DNA of 64,000 nt from Panopea generosa (lineage: Eukaryota > Mollusca > Bivalvia > Adapedonta > Hiatellidae), in assembly GCA_029582155.1 (NCBI GenBank), contig CM055894.1, positions 29,701,207-29,765,206 on the forward strand, written 5' to 3'. Made by a program: the position numbers and the translations under genes. Positions within the stretch are counted from its first letter, which is position 1; each line of letters starts with the position of its first letter. Below the pieces are notes generated by a model. The model saw only the letters and a program-made list of their open reading frames with translations, did not search any database and was not told where the DNA came from. Of this stretch, positions 46,856 through 56,890 are shown one piece after another.

Positions 46856-49800
46856 ATGGATGCAGAAGCTAAACGCGAGAAAGAAAGAGACAAAAAGCGC
46901 CGCCAAAGAGAAAAATTGAAGCTTAATAAGGTAATTATAAGATTATTTTATTTTAATATTATCCCTTTATTCATCGCATGGTTTATAAATAGACCATTCT
47001 TTATTCCTGATGTATAGGGGTGTATTTTTTATAATTTATTGACTGAGTAGCAAACAGTGAATACCCTGCTCAGATTGCATGGATGGCTGATCTGGCTCAA
47101 CATCTACACAGGTTGTAAAAAACATTTTGTTTTTACCAAGTTAAGGGTTATTTTAATATTTTATAATCATGTTTGCTGTTTAAGGGTTATTTTAATATTT
47201 TATAATCATGCTTGCTTTTGTAATTACTGCACTTTATCTGCATATATGCTTAGTACTGGTTCAAATTGGAAGACTTCGAGCATGATTTGTCATAACTCGT
47301 TTCACAATCGATGTAAAATAAGTTAAAAACAAAAAATATTGAAAAACAGTATCCGATCTATGCTGTTCAAATTATAGGTATTGTAAACACTAGTTCATTT
47401 TGTAATATCTTACTTTAACATAATTGCAGGAAAAGCATGCAGAAGCTAAGAAAAAAGATGTAGCTAGGAAGAAAGCAGAGAGACAAAAATTTAAGGACGC
47501 TGCTGAAAATCAACCAAGAAAGTTCAGAGCTGTCTTAGATAAAATCAAATCAGCAACAGCAGACCGTGTGCGTAAATTCAGGGAAAGACAACACCGAAAA
47601 AATGAGACCATCATGCCCACAACCCCTGCAACACCGAAACCCCAAAGACAAAGGAATGAACAATATAGGGAAGACATAAAACTACTGCGCAGCCAGAAAA
47701 AGAATGATAGAGAGGCTAACAGACTCAGAGTGAGGAATTTTCGACTCCGTGTTCAACTGAATACCCCAAAGGACAGTAAGAAATCTGTTTCTAATTCCCC
47801 AATAGTTGACAGTGATAACATATACAAGCATAAAAGTAGTGAGGCTAGAGCATTTAAACGTGTTAAAGAAACTTTGCCTGGAACTCCAGCTAAAAAGGCG
47901 CGTATCATTGAAAAACTTGTTGAAAATACGACACCACGGTCTCGCCAGTTGTTAAGTCAGAGTCCCTCTGTACAGGCTGTGATAAACCAAAAAGTGACTC
48001 GAAAAAAACTAAGCACACAATTCTCTATCATTGAATCCCTGAAGCAGAAATTAGGAAACCGAAAAGAGAAACAAAAATCCACAAGCATTGTTGCATCTAA
48101 AATACTGGGAAAAGCACGTAATAATTCAGCTGTAGCTTCAATGCTAAATGTGTCCAGAAAAATATTGTCGAGATGCGCAAAGAATGCAAATAAAGAAAGA
48201 AAACCTAGAAAAGATAAGTTACCCGAGGCGGAAATAGATAATATAAGTAACTTCTATCTTGAAGATGCAAGCAGAGAGATGCCCAATAAAAGGGATGTTC
48301 TGCTCCTTAAAGACAAAAATGGACAAAAACTTCCAATCCAAAAACAAATAATGGAAATGACACAGAATGAAGCTTATGAGAAATTCAAAGCTAAAAATCC
48401 TGGTGTAAAAATTGGTCAACGGAAGTTCGACTCATTGAGGCCACAGCAAGTGCGGAAGTCAAAACTGGCAAATAGAATTGTGTGCTGCTGTACATACTGT
48501 GAAAATGTCAGATTGAAACTACAAACATTGAATAAAATTCTCAAAGATCAACCTTCAGTTTCAACCACGAACATTGTTGACAGTACTCTGTGTGATAAGG
48601 TTGGGCTACATCATCCTCACAAATGTATTCAAAGACAGTGTGACAACTGTGGTACCAATCAGCTGAGAGAAAAGTATGTTGATATATTACAGACAGAAGG
48701 AAATAGAGAGGTAACATGGAAGGAGTGGCAGAAAAAGAAAGTTTCCTTGGATGCTGACAGATTTGTGAGCAGAGTTGTGCTTATTTCAAATGTGGGTACA
48801 TTCAATGAATTCTTCAGCAAACTAGAATCTGCTCTGGCTCCTCACGCCGAGCATTTGTTCCGTGCATCCTGGCAATATGAACAATTTCGCGAAAATGTAA
48901 GCAGCATCAAAGAAGGAGAGCTGGTAATGGCTATGGATTTTAGTGAAAATTACACATGTAGATATGGTCGTGAAATTCAGTCATTTCACTGGAATCAAAA
49001 ACAAATTACAATCCACCCCATGATGCTGTATTATATGAAACACGGTGAACTCCAAAAGGAAGGATTTACAACCATAACGGACGACCTTAAGCATGATTCT
49101 TTTGCAGTTTCAGAATTTGAGAAGGTAGCAGTACAGCATCTCAGAGACAATGGTACTGAAGTTCACACCATTCATCAGTGGACAGATGGCTGTGCAGCTC
49201 AATACAAGTGTAGGCACAGTTTTTCAGATATAAGTCAAGCAGAATCTAAAATCAATGCAAAATTGACCCGAAACTACTTTGAGACCAGTCATGGAAAGGG
49301 GCCATGCGATGGACTTGGTGGCATAATTAAAAGGAAAGTTTCCAATGCTATTATTCAAGACGACAACCGTATTGTGTCAAATGCCAGTGAACTTACACAG
49401 TTCTGTGAGGAAAACTTGAAAACCGTTGGACGAACCTCGTCCAAGTCCAGAGCCAATAGATATGCAGCGAGTTCGAGGAACTTTAAATATATACCAATGA
49501 TAGACCGCACCAGTACCACATCCGCAAAAACTGTACCAGGATGCCGGAAACTACACAGTGTTAAAAGCACTGGTGTTAACCATCAGTTGGAAGTAAGAAG
49601 TCTCAGTTGCTACTGTGTCGGGTGCAGAATTAATGGTGAATGTGAAAATAGTTCATATGTGAACCAATGGAATAAACGTATCTTAACACCTGTTGACGAC
49701 AAACGCAACAATGAGAATCCTCAACCCACTTGTGTTCCTGTCCCTGAGTCTGAATTACCTGAGAATTTGTCTGAGAATGAGACAGCTCCCCAAATACCCC

Positions 49801-50120
49801 ATGAAGACCCTGGAGATGCTAAAATTAGTCCTAAGCTAAATGACTTTGTTGCAATTAAATTTGTTTCAAAGATAAGCAAAGTTTGCTTCTTTGCAAAAGT
49901 ATGTGAAGTTGAACATAACGATATTCGTGTGGAGTACCTTGAAAAATGTGGAAAAAATCACCAATACCCAGAAGCAACTGATGAATCCTGGCAAAAACTG
50001 TCTGATATTGTATGTTTGTTGCAAACTCCAGATGTTGTTGTTACTGGTTCAAGAGTTAAATGTGTGTTTCAAATCAATGAAAAACAAAACCAGCTACTGA
50101 AGGAATTTAAGCTTAAGTGA
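46856..50120 (+). CDS. Transposase-like protein of T, 921 aa, two exons
   Basis: Exon 1 is 46856-46930 (25 codons) and exon 2 is 47430-50120. The intron starts GTAATT, ends TTGCAG and is phase 0. The ATG at 46856 follows stops and opens a Lys/Arg/Glu-rich coiled-coil-like region (about 1-140) that runs across the splice. A helix-turn-helix-like part (about 242-274, KILGKARNNSAVASMLNVSR) follows. Next is a Cys/His cluster (CCCTYC at 377-382, HHPHKC and CDNC at 419-432). The probable catalytic core has MAMDFSENY (D528), FHWNQKQITIHPM, WTDGCAAQYK (D611) and HGKGPCDGLGGIIKRK (D652). E679 is another acidic candidate. A second Cys cluster (CYCVGC at 752-757) and an SH3-like C-terminal segment (827-900, FVAIKFVSK...VCFFAKVCEV) end it. 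I infer DDE/D-type strand transfer. The superfamily is not established. Confidence 0.88.
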
Positions 50121-50358
50121 AAATATTAGCCTGATCAATATCACTGTGTCTGAGATTAATAGTGTCTCCCCAAACTCCCCATGACACTCATAATGTGCAG
50201 TGACAACTAATGTTCAGTGAAAACTGGGAGTTAATTTATGCTTATTTTGAGTTTTGCTTTTGTATATTTATGTTACCTTAAATTATATATTAGTTTAAAA
50301 GTTTTAGAATTTAGTAGTGGTTTCCTTAAAATGTAGTTTCAATATCATCTCTTTTAAA

Positions 50359-51090
50359 TGTAACGTCCGTCCCCTTGTGCTATAGACAATTTTAAGTGTC
50401 TATAAAATTACTAAAACTTGGACAAAAAGGGTATTGGATGCTGAAAACAAGTCCCATTTTAATCAAATATTGTGTAATAGTATGACCAAGTATAACAAAT
50501 AATTCAAACGGAATAATTTCAATGAATGCATGACAAAATCACGAATTAGCATATTTTAATTGAAATATATTATAAAAATACTAATTTGAAATTGCATTTT
50601 TTTTTATTAGCTACATTTCTTTTACACATTACTGTTACTATATGAGAATTGTATGAACTCAAACAATGATATCTCTCTTAGAGTGATGTTCAAATTTAAT
50701 GTAACGTCCGTCCCCGTATATTGTAACGTCCGTCCCCTGAGCCCTTATGTTGTACATATGCTATTTATTAAAATTGACATAAAAGAGACTGTAATAAATG
50801 TTCATAGTATGTTATATTTGTGTTACTTCTTTATTTTAATGTTAATTTTATACAGATTAAACAAGTAAAACCATCTTTTAAAGAAAAGATAAAAGTGTGG
50901 TTATATTTGTTTTACCCGTATAGATTCTACAAAATGTAAAAAAAAATACTTAAAAGTATATTTTTTTAAAAGGTTGCTTATATTTTACTACAGATACACA
51001 AGATGAATACATGTACCCATTTTAAAGACTTAGACATTAAAAACAAGCACACACATCAACATAACTCATGAAGCTGTAACGTCCGTCCCC
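50359..51090 (+). repeat. T 3' subterminal motif cluster (4 copies)
   Basis: TGTAACGTCCGTCCCC occurs at 50359-50374, 50700-50715, 50722-50737 and 51075-51090, all on the plus strand and all 16 bases identical to the 5' copies. The two middle copies are 22 bp apart, about two helix turns, and the paired 5' copies are 16 bp apart. I saw no copy outside T in this window. Confidence 0.92.
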
Positions 51091-51250
51091 TTGTCTACCT
51101 GCCTACAGAAATTTAAGATTTTTTTTTAAAATTAAGTTGAAACTTATCTCTTCTTCGGTTGTTTTACATACTTAAAATATAAATGTATCAGAAAAAAACA
51201 AAAACAAATGAATATTTTAAACTTTTTTTTTTACTTAGATGCTAACCTAT

Positions 51251-51276
51251 TTGGCCCATTTACTGTGCAACAGGCA
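51251..51276 (-). repeat. T right terminal inverted repeat (26 bp)
   Basis: It reads TTGGCCCATTTACTG and on to CAACAGGCA, the exact reverse complement of 45208-45233, and is followed by TATT. Confidence 0.95.
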
Positions 51277-51539
51277 TATTTCAAATGCTTAATATTGTTT
51301 TATATGATGCATTTCTATTTAATACCTTGTATTTGGTAACTAGATTCTAGCATAATATAAACTTTGTTAAATTGAAAAATGTTTTATTTTATTTATCACT
51401 GTCATATTTATTATTTCTCCAGTTTCAATACAAAGTCCTTGGTAAGAACACTATTTCATTAAAAACATTGACTTTATTATTGATTTAATTTTAGAACTTT
51501 TTAACGCAGTTTCATAGTTTTATGCATGTTTTTTTTTAA

Positions 51540-52276
51540 AAATAATCTAGTTGTATTGGCATTCACTTTTTATGCAAAACACATAGGGGCTGCATAAAAG
51601 TTTATATGCAGCTAAAATTTATGTTGAAGCTAGCAGTATTGGCACCTGCGTAAACACAGTTTTTGTTCAGCATTTGCAAAGAGGCTGCGTTAAAGCTTCA
51701 TATACGCAGCTTTTACATAGCTAAAACGTACATAATAGCTAGCGGTATTGGCACCTGCGTAAACGCAGCTTTTACGGATGACCTTCGTAAAAGCTGCGTA
51801 ATAGCTTCGTATACGCACCTTTTACGTAGCTAAAACGTACGTAAAAGCTTGCGGTATTGGCACCTGCGTAAACGCAGCTTTCGCGCAGCTTTTACGAAGG
51901 ACCTTCATAAAAGCTGCGTAAACATAGGAACTGTGTAAAAGCTTCGTATACGCAGCTTTTACGTAGCTAAAACATACGTAAAAGCTTGCAGTATTGGCAC
52001 CTGCGTAAACGCAGCTTTTACGAAGGACCTTCATAAAAGCTGCGTATACGAAGGGGCTGCGTAAACGCAGCTTTTACTCAGCTAAAACGTACATAAAAGC
52101 TAGTGGTATTGGCACCTGCGTAAACGCAGCTTTTGTGCAATTTTTATGAAGGTCTTCGTAAAAGCTGCGTATACGCAGGTGCCAATACCGCAAGCTTTTA
52201 CGTACGTTTTAGCTACGTTTTAGCTACGTATACGCAGCTATTTAGCTACGTTTTACGTAGCATTTTTTGACAAGGG
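51540..52276. repeat. E2 right arm: palindromic GCTGCGTAAACGCAGC repeats
   Basis: The arm repeats GGTATTGGCACCTGCGTAAA, CGCAGCTTTTACG, AAAGCTGCGTA and TACGTAGCTAAAACGTACG. A block of about 50 bp at 51831-51880 recurs in inverse orientation at about 52158-52206, so large hairpins are possible. It ends in TTGACAAGGG. The truncated E1 arm at 53160-53560 has the same text. The minus-strand frame 51822-52034 is a shadow. Confidence 0.85.
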
Positions 52277-53560
52277 TTGAACCAGCATGAATCGACCACA
52301 AATGCCCCCGCCACAGGGATTTTAAGCAAAACATTAAAAAATTTGGTTCAAGGCATAGACCTTAAATATTTTACATGTAGCATTGCATGGGATTAAAGAG
52401 TTCTTGAAGTCAGGTCCCTGGGGTCAAATTTGGCCACAGGGGTCCCTGTTTTACATAGAGTTATAAAGGTAAAATGTAGTAGATGCGATAGTATCTTCTT
52501 TTTTCAATGAATCTTAACCAAACTTGCACAGCAGATGTAGCATTGCAATGGAAGTTCCATAAATGATTTGCGGATTGATCCATGCTGTCAAATTTGGGGC
52601 TGCTTAACAGGGGTCACCGTTTTACATAGAGTTATATAGGAAAAATGTTGTAAATGCGATAGCACCTTCATTTTTTTCGTTGAATCTTAAACAAATTAGC
52701 ACAGCAGTTATATAACTGCAAGATCTCAGACGAGTTCTTGAACCAGCATAGCATCTGTTGCCAGTCAAGCAATTCAGGTCCTCTTGTTGCTAATTTTTGT
52801 TCTAAATAACAACTCAACTTGACCCTGTGGCTGGTAATGTCCATTTAATTTTCATTTATTTGAATCTGGGCTTTTTCTCAGTTTTGATAATCTTATTTCA
52901 AATGCTTAATATTGTTTTATATGATGCATTTCTATTTTATACCTTGTATTTGGTAACTAGATTCTAGCATAATATAAACTTTGTTAAATTGAAAAATGTT
53001 TTATTTTATCTATCACTGTCATATTTATTATTTCTCCAGTGTCAATGTAAAGTCCTTGGTAAGGACACTATTTCATTAAAAACATTGACTTTATTATTGA
53101 TTTAATTTTAGAACTTTTTAACACAGTTTCATAGTTCTATGCATGTTTTTTTAAAAAATAATTTAGTTGTATTGGCATTCACATTTTATGCAAAACACGT
53201 AGGGGCTGCATAACAGTGTATATGTAGCTAAAATTTATGTTGAAGCTAACAGTATTGGCACCTGCGTAAACACAGTTTTTGCTCAGCATTTGCAAAGAGG
53301 CTGCGTAAAAGCTTCATATACGCAGCTTTTACATAGCTAAAACGTAGTGGTATTGGCACATGTGTAAACGCAGCTTTTACGGATGACCTTCGTAAAAGCT
53401 GCGTAATAGCTTCGTATACGCACCTTTTACGTAGCTAAAACGTACGTAAAAGCTTGCGGTATTGGCACCTGCGTAAACGCAGCTTTTGCGCAGCTTTTAC
53501 GAAGGACCCTCATAAAAGCTGCGTAAACAAAGGAACTGTGTAAAAGCTTCGTAAACGCAG
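52277..53560. repeat. E1 right part with empty site of T
   Basis: This is paralogous to 44584-45207 plus 51277-51955. It includes the dispersed CTTGCACAGCAG family (52280-52790). At 52885-52910 it shows the unoccupied T target with a single TATT. The arm ends abruptly at GTAAACGCAG (53560), after which repeat H resumes. Confidence 0.85.
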
Positions 53561-53805
53561 GGAGGGAGACTTAACAGAAGATTTATTTTTTTCGATTTGA
53601 AATTCAAGATAGCTGCCATTACTAAAAATAGTCCAAAACTTAAAAAATCTGCTTCTCATGAATGGCCGAACAGATTTTCAAAATGTTTATGTAGTAATGA
53701 TAAGCAACTATAGATTTGTTAGATTTGTTCAAATGTGTCCCTAGGGATAAAAATGACCTCGCCCCAAGGGTTCAATTAGGGGACACATGTTATTATAATA
53801 AATAT
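53561..53805. repeat. Right half of repeat H split by E1
   Basis: GGAGACTTAACAGAAG, AGTCCAAAACTTAAAAAATC and TTCAATTAGGGGACACA match the intact H copy at 26044-26270. The left half is at about 36923-36950. Confidence 0.75.
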
Positions 53806-55335
53806 TAATTTATTTTTTTTAAAATGGAAATGATTTTGCCTATATCTTCACAGAAGCATTGTTTGGTGAAGGAGGTTCAGTTTTGTAAAAATGACTGGGT
53901 TCCACTGTCTTAAGGGGTCAGGAGGGGTCCCAAAAGGGTAAAAATTGGGAATTACAAAACTGTTTTCTTAAGAACTGGTATGTCAGATTTGTTCATATTT
54001 GGCATAAATTATCCCTATGTGTAGGGGTTCGATTGCAGATAAAAATTTAGGGGCTAAAATTTATAGGGGCCCTGTAAGGGGACTTAGAATTTTACATAGG
54101 GATGCTATTGGTAAACAGAAAATTCTTTTTTTTTCATGTATTTAGGCAAAATTATTATTCAATTTGAGTTCTGAAGTATCATATAGTCATAGGAAATAAG
54201 ATTTGGTTCAATAAGGAGAATTGACTTTCCATAAGGGGCCAGAGTGGGTAAAAAAAGAGTTAAAATAGAAAATTTCCAAAAATTTTCTTCTCAACAACCG
54301 GTCAGTCAAATTTGTTCATATTTGATATGGATTATCCCAATGAGTATGGGTTTAAAGTTTGTTCAAATCAAGGGTCTTGTATTTATAGTGCCCTGTAAGG
54401 GACTTTGAGTTTTATATAGAAATACTTTTGGAAAACGGAATATTCTCTGTTTTATCATTCATTTATGACTTTTTTTTATTCAGTTTGAGTTTTGAAGCAA
54501 CTTCTAGTCGTAACAAATATGATTTTGTTCGATACGAAGGATTGACTTTCTAAATGGGGCCAGGTGGGGTCACAAAATGATTAAAATTGGACATTGTCAT
54601 AAATCTTATTTTCAAATTTGTTCATATTTGATTTAAATTAATGATTAAGAAATCTAAGTTTGTACAAATCAAGGAACACTGGGATGTATAGAGGCCCTGT
54701 AAGGGGTCTTTGAGTTTTACATATACTATGGGAAAATGGAAAATTCTCATTTTTTTGTCCATTTGGGTAAATATGTTGTTCAATTTTAGATCTAAAGAAT
54801 TGTCTAGTAACAATAAATTTGATTTTTTTAAAAAAAAGGATTTAATTTCCTAAAGACGCCAGGGGACGTGTATGGGGCAATAAGGTTAAAATTGGGAATT
54901 TTCACAAATTTCCTCTCAATAACCTTTCAGTTAAACTAGTTCATATTAGATATAAATTATCCTTACATCAGCAAGGATTGAAGATTCTGCATATCAAGGG
55001 GCTGGGAAATATATATATATATATATAGAGAGAAAACTGAATTTTTTCATTTTGCATCAATGTGTACAAAATACTTCTTTTTAAAATTTGTATCATTTCT
55101 GCTCATAACAAATCACTATTAAAGAGAGGGTGATTGAAGTTCTGACAAATTAAGGGGCTGAGTTGTATAAGGGTTCTGTACAGAGACTATATTTAATTTA
55201 CAGATGAATGGTATGGGAATTTAAAGTATTTCCTTTTCTTGAAATTAAGTTTTTGTTCAGTATAGGTGTGGTGGGGTTATTTATCCATAAGTTGTTAAGA
55301 CGATCCCCTAAAGAGGGTAAATATTGTGAAATTTC
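53805..55335. repeat. About 310-bp degenerate tandem repeat, five units
   Basis: TAAAATTGGGAATT-like phrases followed by TTCTCAACAACCGGTCAGTC, a block resembling AAATTTGTTCATATTTGATA and GGCCCTGTAAGGGGACTT recur at about 53938, 54260, 54580 and 54888 with weaker flanking units. A TA microsatellite sits near 55010. The end reads CAGGCCCTCTTGGGCCTC near 55376, as at 23110. Confidence 0.75.
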
Positions 55336-55383
55336 AAAAAGTGCTATGGCCACTACGAGTCAGTAGAGCATCCTCAGGCCCTC

Positions 55384-55740
55384 TTGGGCCTCTTGTTTAA
55401 ACATAAAATGCATATAATAAATGGAAACACACATATTCCTTTAAATATTATGCATGGCAAACGATTTGTGTTTGTACACCATGCTAGAGTGCGAAATGAT
55501 TGCAGCAATCTAAATTATGATCTTTATTTTAATCATCTGAGATTAAGTCCATTTTGTAAATGTAGTGACACAGCTGAAGATGCTGAACACTTCTTTTTTA
55601 AATGCCCTATTTACAAAAATGAACGTATTGTCTTGTTCCATTCTACTAAAATGTTTCACTCATTAAATTTAAACAAACTGTTGAATGGAGATGCAGATCT
55701 CTCACTTCAACAAAACATATGAATTGTTGAAGCAATACAT
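55384..55740 (+). pseudogene. LINE tail with CxC-His-Cys motif
   Basis: The frame reads MHGKRFVFVHHARVRNDCSN, FNHLRLSPFCKCSDTAEDAE and HFFFKCPIYKNER. The CxC...HxxxxC element after an R-x-R-N-x-C-S-N-L segment is typical of the C-terminal end of bivalve LINE proteins as I recall them. It is a 5'-truncated copy that ends near ILFNxL-like residues and a stop at 55720. Confidence 0.6.
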
Positions 55741-56010
55741 ACTTATATTGTAGCATTAACTTTTTGTTAACGAAATGGAGTTACCCTCCCCCCACCCCCA
55801 CCATTTAATTTTGTACATTTGCAATCACTACACTAATTATTTTATTTTTATTTGATGTAATTGTCTCGCCGCGATGAAGGAGAGACGAGATTAAGGTGTT
55901 GCTTTTCCAGCGGCGGAGACGGTGGCAGCGTCAAACATTTATATTTAGCTCCAACGTTAAGTTTTCGTTTTTACACTGTTTCTCAACAAGTACAAGTGCT
56001 AGGACACTCA
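55740..56010. other. No gene recognised
   Basis: The stretch has a C-rich run (CCCTCCCCCCACCCCC near 55785) and GTCTCGCCGCGATGAAGGAG, perhaps the edge of the next repeat. Confidence 0.35.
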
Positions 56011-56890
56011 TACTTGGATCATAGTTACAACTAACACCCTGCATTACATAATATAATGCAGATGCTGAGTACTGGGCGTCGTCAAGTATTTTGTTTCCAT
56101 TTAATAACTAGAGTATTTTTCATCGGAACTGAATCAAAGTTACACAAAGTGTGTACCTCTATAAAATCTAGGCCAAGTTTGATAACCAGCCAATACGGAC
56201 CATTATATCTAGAGTTATGGCCCTTTAATAAGTCAAAAATGCTAAAATTTCGAGTTTCCGCTCAATAACAAGAGTATTCTTTATTAGAACTGAAGCAAAC
56301 TTACACAAAGTGTTAATCTCTGTAAAAGCTAGGCCAAGTTCAATAACCAGCCAATTCAGACTTATAATTAGTCAAAAATGATAAAATTTACTATTTCCGC
56401 TCAACAACTAGATTGTTCTTTATCAGAACTGACACAAACTTACACAAAGTGTGCATCTTTATAAAATCTAGGCCAAGTTCGATAACCAGCCAGTACAGAC
56501 CATTATCTTTAGAGTTATGGCCCTTTAATTAGTCAAAAATGCTAAAATTGCCCGTTTTCGCTCAATAACTAGAGTATTCTTCATCTGAACTAAAGCAAAT
56601 TTACACAAAGTGTGAATCTTGATAAAATCTAGGCCAAGTTAAATAACTAGCCAATTCAGACTTTTATCTTAGAGTTATGGCCCTTTAATAAGTCAAAAAT
56701 GATAAAATATACTGTTTCCGCTCAATAACTAGAGTATTCTTTATCTGAACTGAAGCCAACTTACACAAAGTGTGTATCTCTATAAAATCTGAGCCAAGTT
56801 CGATAACCAGTCAATTCTGAACATTATCTTCAGAGTTATGGCCCTTTAATTAGTCAAAAATGATAAAATTGACTGTTTCTGCAACCAAAT
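56010..56890. repeat. About 155-bp tandem repeat, five to six units
   Basis: AGAGTTATGGCCCTTTAAT recurs at 56211, 56511, 56671 and 56831, with a damaged unit near 56360. Each unit also holds CTCAATAACTAGAGTATTCT, TTACACAAAGTGTG and TAAAATCTAGGCCAAGTT. Confidence 0.88.

Larger units (their letters stand above)
45208..51276 (+). mobile_element. T: complete 6,069-bp DNA transposon, apparently recent
   Basis: T has perfect 26-bp terminal inverted repeats starting TGCCTGTTGCACAG, a perfect 4-bp TATT duplication, eight subterminal copies of TGTAACGTCCGTCCCC and one intact two-exon gene on the plus strand. It interrupts family E element E2 at a spot whose unoccupied paralogue lies in E1. Identical inverted repeats and an undamaged 921-codon gene suggest that it moved recently and may be autonomous. 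A 4-bp non-TTAA duplication fits Sola, Chapaev, Ginger or Academ-like groups. I cannot assign it to one from the sequence alone. Confidence 0.93.
38134..52276. mobile_element. E2: 14.1-kb element inserted in its own paralogue E1
   Basis: The ends are CCCTTGTCAA (38134-38143) and TTGACAAGGG (52267-52276), perfect 10-bp inverted repeats, with TT on both outer sides. Joining the flanks with one TT gives GTTCTTGAACCAGC, exactly the unbroken sequence inside E2 at 44583-44596. Subterminal arms are full of ACGTAGCTAAAA and GCTGCGTAAAAGC motifs. Without T, E2 is about 8.07 kb. It has no recognised transposase. A 2-bp duplication is rare (ISL2EU-like elements have one), so the class is open. Confidence 0.7.
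36955..53560. mobile_element. E1: older truncated copy of element family E, split by E2
   Basis: E1 consists of 36955-38133 and 52277-53560, about 2.46 kb in total. These two parts match, in order, 40930-41207, 41462-41800, 44030-45207 and 51277-51955 of E2. E1 lacks the E2 segments 41208-41461 and 41801-44029. It lacks both terminal sequences. Its outer flanks are the two halves of one copy of repeat H, so E1 itself was an insertion into H. E1 carries the empty target of transposon T (TATT at 52894-52897). Confidence 0.75.

Noticed and set aside
47057..47326. 89-codon frame inside the T gene intron
   Set aside because: It lies between good splice sites, is generated partly by a 32-bp direct duplication (about 47146-47212), and has no known motif.
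45208..51276. T as a Kolobok/piggyBac-type (TTAA) or hAT element
   Set aside because: The target duplication is TATT (4 bp) rather than TTAA or 8 bp, and the ends TGCCTG are not CCCT- or CAGNG-like.
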